NCBI GenBank assembly: GCA_019423565.1
Contig: JAHZBE010000011.1
Coordinates: forward strand, 1-54,461
Length of the DNA: 54,461 nt
Direction: 5' to 3'
From: a bacterium
Lineage (GTDB): Bacteria; Bacillota_I; Bacilli_A; RF39; UBA660
The notes beneath the pieces were generated by a model. That model was not told where the DNA came from and did not search any database. It saw only the letters and a list, made by a program, of their open reading frames with translations. Position 1 is the stretch's first letter. Each line of letters opens with the position of its first letter. The translations under genes were made by a program, and so were the position numbers. Below are positions 8,871-15,578 of this stretch, piece after piece.

Positions 8871-10985
8871 ATGAACGGACAAAATCCATATGAAGAAAAT
8901 TTACAAAATCCACTAGAAAAATATGGTAGAGATATTGTAAAGGCAGTAAAAGATGGTAAAATCGATCCTGTAATAGGTAGAGATGAAGAAGTAAGAAGTA
9001 TTACTAGAATATTATCTAGAAAAACTAAAAATAATCCAGTTTTAATAGGTGAACCTGGTGTAGGTAAAACAGCTATTGTTGAAGGACTTGCACAAAGAAT
9101 AGTTAAAGGTGATGTCCCTAACAGTTTAAAGAATAAAACAATATGGGAGCTTGACCTTGGTGCGCTTATTGCGGGTGCTAAATATAGAGGTGAATTTGAA
9201 GAAAGATTAAAAGCCGTATTAAAAGAAATAAAAGAAAGTAATGGAGAAATAATTTTATTTATAGATGAAATACATATGATAGTAGGAGCGGGTGCTTTAG
9301 AAGGCGCAATGGACGCAGGTAATATGTTAAAACCTATGCTTGCTAGAGGTGAAATATTATGTATTGGTGCAACAACACTTAATGAATATAGAAAATATAT
9401 TGAAAAAGATGGAGCACTTGAAAGAAGATTTCAAAAAGTAATTGTTAAAGAACCAACAGTAATAGATACAATAACTATACTTCGTGGTTTAAAAGAAAGA
9501 TTTGAAGTTCATCATGGTGTTTCAATAAAAGATAGAGCATTAGTCGCAGCAGCAACACTTTCAAATAGATATATAACAGATAGATTTCTTCCTGATAAAG
9601 CAATCGACTTAATAGATGAAGCTTGTGCTACTATTAAAGTACAAATGGATTCAGTACCAACAGAACTTGATACTTTAACAAGAAAAATAATGAGACTCGA
9701 AATAGAAAAACAAGCACTAAAAAAAGAAAAAGATGATATAAGTAAAAAAAGGGTAGAAGAAATTAATACTGATTTATCTAAATTAAAAGAAGATGAAAAG
9801 AAATTAAGAAGTGACTGGGAAGAAGAAAAAAGTATCAATGATAAAATAAAAAATAAAAAGGAAGAAATATCAACTGCTAACTTTAAATTAGAACAAGCAG
9901 AAAATAGATATGATTTAGAAGAAGCTGCTAAATTAAGACATGGTACAATTCCTAGACTAGAAAAAGAATTAGAAGAATTAAATAAAAAAGCAAAAAATGA
10001 AATATTATCTGATACAGTAGATGAAGAAGATATTGCTAAAATAATTTCAAATTGGACTAAAATACCTATTAGTAAATTAGTTGGAGGAGAAAGAGAAAAA
10101 ATAATTCATCTAGAAGAAAACATGAAGAAAAGAGTAAAAGGACAAGATGAAGCTTTAAAACTTGTTAGTGAAGCAATAATTCGTTCAAGAGCGGGTATAA
10201 AAGATCCAAATAGACCAATAGGTTCATTCATATTCTTAGGCCCAACAGGTGTAGGTAAAACAGAAGTTGCTAAAACACTTGCTTATGAATTATTTGATGA
10301 CGAAAGACATATTGTCAGAATAGATATGAGTGAATATATGGAAAGTCATTCAGTATCTAGATTAGTTGGAGCACCTCCAGGATATGTAGGATATGATGAA
10401 GGTGGACAATTAACTGAGGCTGTTAGAAGAAATCCATATAGTATAGTTTTATTTGATGAAATAGAAAAAGCTCATAAAGACGTATTTAATATATTACTTC
10501 AAATACTAGATGATGGTAGAATAACAGATTCTCAAGGTAGAACAGTAGATTTTAAAAATACTATTATAATTATGACTTCTAACTTAGGTAGTGAATATAT
10601 TTTGGAAAATGTTGAAAATAAAGATGAACTTGTAATGAATGAATTAAAACATACATTTAAACCAGAATTTATAAATCGTATAGATGAAATAATTATATTT
10701 AAATCACTTGATAAAAAAGTTGTATATGAAATACTTGATAAAATTATAAGTGATATAGAAAAAAGACTAGATGATAAAAAAATTACATTAAAATTAACTA
10801 CTAAAGCAAAAGATTTTATTATTAATAATTCTTATGATGAAAAATATGGTGCAAGACCTATAAAGAGGTTTGTATCTAGAAATCTAGAAACATTACTTGC
10901 AAATGAAATAATTAATGATAATATTAAGTTTGGTGAAGAAGTTATTATAGATGAAGAAGATAATAAATTAGTAATACGTAAATAA
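8871..10985 (+). CDS. clpB: ATP-dependent disaggregase ClpB lacking the N-domain
   Basis: A 704-aa Hsp100 ATPase that, with DnaK, pulls aggregated proteins through its central pore. AAA-1 has Walker A GEPGVGKT at 60-67; a long coiled-coil middle domain (about 270-395, with RLEIEKQALKKEKDD and KLRHGTIPRLEKELEE) is ClpB-type rather than ClpC-type; AAA-2 has Walker A GPTGVGKT at 457-464 and ends with the D2 small domain. Pore-loop segments YRGEFEERLK and GYVGYDEGGQ are present. The usual ~150-residue Clp-N domain is missing: the strong ribosome site AAGGAGG at 8856 precedes an ATG that opens almost directly into AAA-1. Mycoplasma ClpB is also this short. No ClpP-binding loop is seen. Confidence 0.93.
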   Translation: MNGQNPYEENLQNPLEKYGRDIVKAVKDGKIDPVIGRDEEVRSITRILSRKTKNNPVLIGEPGVGKTAIVEGLAQRIVKGDVPNSLKNKTIWELDLGALIAGAKYRGEFEERLKAVLKEIKESNGEIILFIDEIHMIVGAGALEGAMDAGNMLKPMLARGEILCIGATTLNEYRKYIEKDGALERRFQKVIVKEPTVIDTITILRGLKERFEVHHGVSIKDRALVAAATLSNRYITDRFLPDKAIDLIDEACATIKVQMDSVPTELDTLTRKIMRLEIEKQALKKEKDDISKKRVEEINTDLSKLKEDEKKLRSDWEEEKSINDKIKNKKEEISTANFKLEQAENRYDLEEAAKLRHGTIPRLEKELEELNKKAKNEILSDTVDEEDIAKIISNWTKIPISKLVGGEREKIIHLEENMKKRVKGQDEALKLVSEAIIRSRAGIKDPNRPIGSFIFLGPTGVGKTEVAKTLAYELFDDERHIVRIDMSEYMESHSVSRLVGAPPGYVGYDEGGQLTEAVRRNPYSIVLFDEIEKAHKDVFNILLQILDDGRITDSQGRTVDFKNTIIIMTSNLGSEYILENVENKDELVMNELKHTFKPEFINRIDEIIIFKSLDKKVVYEILDKIISDIEKRLDDKKITLKLTTKAKDFIINNSYDEKYGARPIKRFVSRNLETLLANEIINDNIKFGEEVIIDEEDNKLVIRK

Positions 10986-11037
10986 TATAGTAAATTATGT
11001 GTAAAGATGCATTAAAGTGCATCTTTTTTTGTTGACA
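10954..11037 (+). repeat. 84-bp direct repeat, copy R1 (clpB tail + terminator + -35 box)
   Basis: This segment contains the last codons of clpB, the clpB terminator and the TTGACA of the next promoter. Almost identical copies occur at 13215-13298 and 15446-15530, after each copy of the three-gene cassette. The repeat marks the recombination endpoints of the duplication. Confidence 0.9.
11003..11030 (+). terminator. intrinsic terminator of clpB
   Basis: 9-bp stem AAAGATGCA/TGCATCTTT, loop TTAAAG, T-run to 11030. It lies in repeat R1. Confidence 0.9.
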
Positions 11038-11063
11038 AAAATGCTTGGGGGGGGGGGTAGACT
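11032..11063 (+). promoter_or_regulatory. putative phase-variable promoter with G11 spacer, cassette copy 1
   Basis: A perfect -35 TTGACA (11032-11037) is separated from TAGACT (11058-11063, 4 of 6 matches to -10) by a 20-bp spacer that includes eleven consecutive G (11047-11057). Loss of three G would give the optimal 17 bp. Spacer homopolymers of this kind switch promoter strength by slipped-strand mispairing in Neisseria porA and Bordetella fim genes; a similar role here is an inference. Confidence 0.75.
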
Positions 11064-11090
11064 AAATTTATAAAATATAGGAGGAACTTT

Positions 11091-11423
11091 ATGGAAGACA
11101 ATGAAAAAAATTTAGAAGATTTAACCGAAGATGAAATAGAAGAAAATATTGAAATATCAAAAGAAGATAAAATACTTAAAATAACAACAGAAAAAGGTGA
11201 AGTAAAAGAATATGAAATAGTATCATTTTTAACAACAGAAGATGGTGATTATTTGGTATACACAGATAATACAGTTCTAGATAATGGTAATATTCTTTTG
11301 TATATAAATTCTATGTATGAAGAAGATGGGAAAATAATATTAGATGAAGTTGATGAAGATGAAACAGATGGAATCGTAAAAGAAATACAAGAAAGGATGA
11401 GTGATGAAAATGGCTTATACTAG
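11091..11423 (+). CDS. DUF1292-family acidic protein, cassette copy 1
   Basis: A strongly acidic 110-aa cytoplasmic protein. Residues about 25-95 follow the DUF1292 (YrzB-like) pattern: KITTEKGEVKEYEIVSFLTT, then DYLVYTDN and an acidic loop before EEDGKIILDEVDEDE. Function unknown in the whole family. AGGAGG lies 6 bp before the ATG. Relative to copy 2, the stop codon TAA has become GAA, so this protein runs five residues longer (ENGLY) and overlaps the next gene by 14 bp. First gene of the poly-G-controlled cassette. Confidence 0.75.
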   Translation: MEDNEKNLEDLTEDEIEENIEISKEDKILKITTEKGEVKEYEIVSFLTTEDGDYLVYTDNTVLDNGNILLYINSMYEEDGKIILDEVDEDETDGIVKEIQERMSDENGLY

Positions 11424-12924
11424 TGGATTATATAGTAGTATGATTGAAAAATATAATTTATATAGTTATAGTAAAATAATTGAGGATGAAAAAACTAAAT
11501 TAGGATTAAAGGATGCTTTAGAATATTTGAAAGACTCAGAAAAAAGTAGAATGGAATCGGTTAGATTTACGTGGTCAACTTATGTTGATTATCAAAAGAA
11601 AAATAATTCGGTTAAAGATTCTCAAACACTAAAAAATGAAGGTAAGAAAAAAGAGAAGAAATATAAAAAAGTTGTATCCGCAGCAAATCGTTCTATAGAT
11701 AATTTTATAAATTTAGTTTATGGAAATTATGGAGAAATACCAAAACTCGAAAGAGGACGTACACTGATGAATGATATTGTTGGATTAAATATAGAAAATA
11801 AAGAAATAAATAAAATTGCAAAACAAATAAGAAACGAACTTTCTAAGCAAATTAAAATTAAAGAAAAAGAGGCAATAAAAGAAGCAAAAACAGGTAGAAA
11901 AGCAATTGCCGCTACAATCAATTATACTAAGTATTTGTCTAATTCAAGTGAGAAAGCAGCTGAAAATTATTATTATTTTGCAAGGGCAATATATGATAAA
12001 GTAAGTACATTTTCGCATATTCCTAGACCAAATATTGAATCATTAAAGGATAAGGAAAAGAATATTAAAATATCAGATGGATATGTAAAAGATGTAAAGG
12101 AAAAAATTGAATCAAGAGGAGAATTTAACTCAGATAATATTCAAAAAAAATCCGAAAAAATAATAGAAAAATTAAATGAGATTAGTATATCCCTAACGTC
12201 AATTGATGATAAAAATTTAAAAAATGATATAAAAAAGGAAACACCAACAATTAGTAGAATTGTTTCTCCTAAATTGGTATCTGTTTCAAAAGAAAATTAT
12301 GAAAAAATAACAAAATCAAAACTTGCGGTTGTTGATATAGAGATGATTCAAACAATAGTAGATAAATCAACATTTGGGGCAAGTATAAATAGAAAAATAA
12401 TAGAAAAATTAAAACAAGAGTTAAAAGAACAAATAAACATAGAATTAAAAAAACAAAGCGAACTTGAAAGTGTTACTAATAAAGCAGAAAGAATAATAAA
12501 TTTTGCAAAGGAAAATACAGATGGAATATCACGTACAGTAGATGATTATATACAAAATAAAAAGGATATATCATCAAGCAAAAGAAAGGTAGATGAATTA
12601 GAAGAAAAACAAATAGAAATCACGTCTGAAAAAGAAAAATTATATGCATCACCACAATATGTAGAAAAAGAATATGTTGCTGGTGGAGACGTGAGAGTAA
12701 AGCATACTGAGATAGATAAGAGTAGTGATTTTAATAAATTAATGCATCAACAGAAAGAAGTTTCAGAAAAAATAGATGAAAATAAAAAAGAAATAGAAGA
12801 TAGAAAAAATATTAGAATAAGTTTGCCCGAACAATATAAAAATTTAAAAAAGAAAATAAAGGAGAATAGTGAATTAAAAAAGGCAATTGATACAATAAAT
12901 AAAGAAAAGGGAAGAAGCTTATGA
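11410..12924 (+). CDS. uncharacterised coiled-coil protein, cassette copy 1 (variable N-terminal half)
   Basis: About 504 aa, no signal peptide or membrane segment, very rich in Lys and Glu. Long heptad-like helices run through roughly 85-150, 215-300 and 350-500. A motif shared with copy 2 near residue 55 is TWSTY.DYQ.KNNS; IPRP.IESL is shared near residue 210. The last ~130 residues, from ERIINFAKENTDGIS onward, are virtually identical in copy 2, while the first ~300 differ at many sites. ATG 11410 corresponds to the only ATG shared by both copies; 11404 (ATG) is also possible. It ends ATGA-overlapped with the 94-aa gene. No family recognised; a structural or interaction protein whose N-terminal half varies is a reasonable guess. 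Confidence 0.7.
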   Translation: MAYTSGLYSSMIEKYNLYSYSKIIEDEKTKLGLKDALEYLKDSEKSRMESVRFTWSTYVDYQKKNNSVKDSQTLKNEGKKKEKKYKKVVSAANRSIDNFINLVYGNYGEIPKLERGRTLMNDIVGLNIENKEINKIAKQIRNELSKQIKIKEKEAIKEAKTGRKAIAATINYTKYLSNSSEKAAENYYYFARAIYDKVSTFSHIPRPNIESLKDKEKNIKISDGYVKDVKEKIESRGEFNSDNIQKKSEKIIEKLNEISISLTSIDDKNLKNDIKKETPTISRIVSPKLVSVSKENYEKITKSKLAVVDIEMIQTIVDKSTFGASINRKIIEKLKQELKEQINIELKKQSELESVTNKAERIINFAKENTDGISRTVDDYIQNKKDISSSKRKVDELEEKQIEITSEKEKLYASPQYVEKEYVAGGDVRVKHTEIDKSSDFNKLMHQQKEVSEKIDENKKEIEDRKNIRISLPEQYKNLKKKIKENSELKKAIDTINKEKGRSL

Positions 12925-13205
12925 TAAATAATCAAGAATTATTTGATAATTATATGAAGGAGTTTTTAAAACTATCTTTAGAACAAAAGGAAGAAGAAGT
13001 AATAGAAAAACAAAAAACAATACTTGCGTATTTAGTAACTTATGCGACAGCGAATAACATTAATTTTAATTTATTAAAAAGCAGAGAAATAAGTGATATT
13101 GATAAAAGTAATTCTACACATGACGATTACATTGAAGCAATGATGGTATATAATCAGAATATAGAAGACCTAATAGGCATAGTATTACAAAATTATAATG
13201 TGTAA
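12921..13205 (+). CDS. uncharacterised 94-aa protein, cassette copy 1
   Basis: A small, mostly helical soluble protein starting MINNQELFDNYMKEFLKLSL. Its ATG shares four bases (ATGA) with the stop of the coiled-coil gene, so translation is coupled and the two products probably work together. The nucleotide sequence appears identical to copy 2 (15152-15436). No known domain is recognised. Third gene of the cassette; repeat R2 with a terminator follows after 9 bp. Confidence 0.7.
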   Translation: MINNQELFDNYMKEFLKLSLEQKEEEVIEKQKTILAYLVTYATANNINFNLLKSREISDIDKSNSTHDDYIEAMMVYNQNIEDLIGIVLQNYNV

Positions 13206-13214
13206 TGTTATAAA

Positions 13215-13298
13215 AAGAAGATAATAAATTAGTAATACGTAAATAATATAGTAAACTATGTGTAAAGATGCATTAATATGCATCTTTTTTTGTTGACA
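13215..13298 (+). repeat. 84-bp direct repeat, copy R2
   Basis: Second copy of the clpB-tail/terminator/TTGACA block. Here it is outside any gene, so the clpB codons (EDNKLVIRK in clpB) are present as a non-coding relic. The terminator loop reads TTAATA instead of TTAAAG. Confidence 0.9.
13264..13291 (+). terminator. intrinsic terminator of cassette copy 1
   Basis: Stem AAAGATGCA/TGCATCTTT, loop TTAATA, T-run; part of repeat R2. Confidence 0.9.
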
Positions 13299-13324
13299 AA
13301 AATGCTTGGGGGGGGGGGTAGACT
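13293..13324 (+). promoter_or_regulatory. putative phase-variable promoter with G11 spacer, cassette copy 2
   Basis: TTGACA at 13293-13298, eleven G at 13308-13318, TAGACT at 13319-13324; the spacer is again 20 bp. Same length as copy 1, so in this assembly both copies are in the same predicted state. Confidence 0.75.
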
Positions 13325-13351
13325 AAATTTATAAAATATAGGAGGAACTTT

Positions 13352-13669
13352 ATGGAAGACAATGAAAAAAATTTAGAAGATTTAACCGAAGATGAAATAG
13401 AAGAAAATATTGAAATATCAAAAGAAGATAAAATACTTAAAATAACAACAGAAAAAGGTGAAGTAAAAGAATATGAAATAGTATCATTTTTAACAACAGA
13501 AGATGGTGATTATTTGGTATACACAGATAATACAGTTCTAGATAATGGTAATATTCTTTTGTATATAAATTCTATGTATGAAGAAGATGGGAAAATAATA
13601 TTAGATGAAGTTGATGAAGATGAAACAGATGGAATTGTAAAAGAAATACAAGAAAGGATGAGTGATTAA
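13352..13669 (+). CDS. DUF1292-family acidic protein, cassette copy 2
   Basis: 105 aa, identical in its shared residues to copy 1, with one silent base change seen and a normal TAA stop after MSD. The DUF1292 pattern and strong ribosome site are as in copy 1. The stop lies one base before the ATG of the next gene (13671), an arrangement suited to translational coupling. Copy 2 presumably shows the ancestral end of this gene. Confidence 0.75.
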   Translation: MEDNEKNLEDLTEDEIEENIEISKEDKILKITTEKGEVKEYEIVSFLTTEDGDYLVYTDNTVLDNGNILLYINSMYEEDGKIILDEVDEDETDGIVKEIQERMSD

Positions 13670-13670
13670 A

Positions 13671-15155
13671 ATGGATTATATTGATGAAATATATATTAAT
13701 GATTATGATTTACATAGTTATGATGATGATGAAAAAGATGGTAAAAAAGGATTAAAAACTGCAATATCAGATTTATATGAACTAAGAGAAAAAAGAATGG
13801 ATCCGGCTGATTTTTCATGGTCTACATATGCTGATTATCAAGAGAAAAATAATTCAGGTAAAGATTATCAAACACTAAAAAAAGAAGGTAAAAAAAATGA
13901 AAAGAAAATAAGAAAAATAGTATCCGCAGCAAATCGTTCTATAAGCAATTTTTCAAAAATAGTAACTGATAAAATCCCATATTATGCAGAACAAAGAAAA
14001 ATGGTAAGTGATATAATTAATTTGAAAATAGATAATAAAGAAATTAACAAAATTTTAAAACAGATAAATAATGAACTTTCAAAAAAAATAAAAAAAGAAG
14101 AGAAAGAAGCTTTAAGGGAAGCCAAAAAAAGTCGAAAGGTAGTTGCAAAGGCAGTTGGATGTGCTACATATGCAGATTATAAAGAGGAAGCTAAAGCATA
14201 TTACAGATTTGCACGAGATTTATATAATAAAGTAAGTACATTTTCGTATATTCCTAGACCACGCATTGAATCATTAAATGATAAGGAAAAGAATATTGAA
14301 ATATCAGATGGATACGTAAAAGATGTAAAGGAAAAAATTGAAGCAAGAGGAGAATTTGAAGTAAACAACATTCAAGAAGATTCTAGAAAAATAAGAGAAG
14401 CTTTAAATGAAATTAGTTTATCTCTTGCGTCAGTAGATGATAAAACTTTAGAAAATGATATAGAAAAGGAAACACCAACAATTAGTAGAATTGTTTCTCC
14501 AAAATTAGTATCTGTTTCAAAAGCAAATTATGAAAAAATAACAAAATCAAAACTTGCGGTTGTTGATATAGAGATGGTGCAAACAATAGTAAATGAAAAT
14601 AATCTTGGATTATGGAATGATAGAAAAAGAATAGAAAAATTAGAACAAGCGTTAAAAGAGCAAATAAACATAGAATTAAAAAAACAAAGAAAATTTGAAA
14701 GTGTTACTAATAAAGCAGAAAGAATAATAAATTTTGCAAAAGAAAATACAGATGGAATATCACGCACAGTAGATGATTATATACAAAATAAAAAGGATAT
14801 ATCATCAAGAGAAAGAAAGGTAGATGAACTAGAAGAAAAACAAATGGAAATTACTTCCGAGGAAGAAAAATTATATGCATCACCACAATATGTAGAAAAA
14901 GAATATGTTGCTGGTGGAGACGTGAGAGTAAAGCATACTGAGATAGATAAGAGTAGTGATTTTAATAAATTAATGCATCAACAGAAAGAAGTTTCAGAAA
15001 AAATAGATGAAAATAAAAAAGAAATAGAAGATAGAAAAAATATTAGAATAAGTTTGCCCGAACAATATAAAAATTTAAAAAAGAAAATAAAGGAGAATAG
15101 TGAATTAAAAAAGGCAATTGATACAATAAATAAAGAAAAGGGAAGAAGCTTATGA
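13671..15155 (+). CDS. uncharacterised coiled-coil protein, cassette copy 2 (variable N-terminal half)
   Basis: About 494 aa, paralogue of the copy 1 protein. The extreme N-terminus (MDYIDEIYINDYDLHSY) differs completely from copy 1. Residues about 45-300 are recognisably related but substituted throughout, and the last ~130 residues are nearly identical. The gene is 30 bp shorter than copy 1. Lys/Glu-rich heptads predict long coiled coils; no signal or membrane segment. ATG 13671 is used; an in-frame GTG at 13662 lies closer to the AGAAAGG site and cannot be excluded. It ends by ATGA overlap with the 94-aa gene. Confidence 0.7.
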   Translation: MDYIDEIYINDYDLHSYDDDEKDGKKGLKTAISDLYELREKRMDPADFSWSTYADYQEKNNSGKDYQTLKKEGKKNEKKIRKIVSAANRSISNFSKIVTDKIPYYAEQRKMVSDIINLKIDNKEINKILKQINNELSKKIKKEEKEALREAKKSRKVVAKAVGCATYADYKEEAKAYYRFARDLYNKVSTFSYIPRPRIESLNDKEKNIEISDGYVKDVKEKIEARGEFEVNNIQEDSRKIREALNEISLSLASVDDKTLENDIEKETPTISRIVSPKLVSVSKANYEKITKSKLAVVDIEMVQTIVNENNLGLWNDRKRIEKLEQALKEQINIELKKQRKFESVTNKAERIINFAKENTDGISRTVDDYIQNKKDISSRERKVDELEEKQMEITSEEEKLYASPQYVEKEYVAGGDVRVKHTEIDKSSDFNKLMHQQKEVSEKIDENKKEIEDRKNIRISLPEQYKNLKKKIKENSELKKAIDTINKEKGRSL

Positions 15156-15436
15156 TAAATAATCAAGAATTATTTGATAATTATATGAAGGAGTTTTTAA
15201 AACTATCTTTAGAACAAAAGGAAGAAGAAGTAATAGAAAAACAAAAAACAATACTTGCGTATTTAGTAACTTATGCGACAGCGAATAACATTAATTTTAA
15301 TTTATTAAAAAGCAGAGAAATAAGTGATATTGATAAAAGTAATTCTACACATGACGATTACATTGAAGCAATGATGGTATATAATCAGAATATAGAAGAC
15401 CTAATAGGCATAGTATTACAAAATTATAATGTGTAA
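15152..15436 (+). CDS. uncharacterised 94-aa protein, cassette copy 2
   Basis: Same sequence and same ATGA coupling as the copy 1 gene. Complete identity of this gene and the 3' end of its neighbour, beside the diverged 5' part of the neighbour, implies recent gene conversion or duplication with selection on the upstream half only. Repeat R3 follows. Confidence 0.7.
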   Translation: MINNQELFDNYMKEFLKLSLEQKEEEVIEKQKTILAYLVTYATANNINFNLLKSREISDIDKSNSTHDDYIEAMMVYNQNIEDLIGIVLQNYNV

Positions 15437-15445
15437 TGTTATAAA

Positions 15446-15530
15446 AAGAAGATAATAAATTAATAATACGTAAATAATATAGTAAACTATGTGTAAAGAT
15501 GCATTAAAGTGCATCTTTTTTTTGTTGACA
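15446..15530 (+). repeat. 85-bp direct repeat, copy R3
   Basis: Third copy of the clpB-tail/terminator/TTGACA block (one extra T in the T-run). Directly after TTGACA the sequence leaves the cassette pattern: there is no poly-G, and it supplies the promoter of the transglutaminase-like gene. Confidence 0.88.
15495..15523 (+). terminator. intrinsic terminator of cassette copy 2
   Basis: Stem AAAGATGCA/TGCATCTTT, loop TTAAAG, T8 run; part of repeat R3. Confidence 0.9.
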
Positions 15531-15553
15531 TATAAATGAAAAAATAATATCAT
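15525..15553 (+). promoter_or_regulatory. promoter of transglutaminase-like gene
   Basis: TTGACA (15525-15530), 17-bp spacer, TATCAT (15548-15553). The same -10 sequence is used at htpG. The -35 box is shared with repeat R, but the poly-G tract is absent, so expression should be constant rather than switched. Confidence 0.7.
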
Positions 15554-15578
15554 GAAAAAAATGATAGGAGGATGTTTT

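Larger units (their letters stand above)
10954..15445 (+). repeat. tandem duplication of a ~2.25-kb three-gene cassette
   Basis: Unit 1 is 10954-13214 (2261 bp) and unit 2 is 13215-15445 (2231 bp). Each holds repeat R, a poly-G promoter, a DUF1292 gene, a coiled-coil gene and a 94-codon gene. The first and last genes are essentially identical between copies, as is the 3' quarter of the middle gene. The 5' part of the middle gene is clearly diverged, and copy 2 is 30 bp shorter there. Confidence 0.93.

Noticed and set aside
8871..10985. Annotation as ClpC
   Set aside because: The long middle domain with RLEIEKQALKKEKDD and KIP/RIP-type repeats is ClpB-specific; no short UVR-type linker or ClpP loop.
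11410..15155. Reading the coiled-coil proteins as LXG/WXG100 type VII toxins
   Set aside because: No LXG motif, no WxG hairpin, no toxin domain and no immunity-like partner; similarity is only in helical content.
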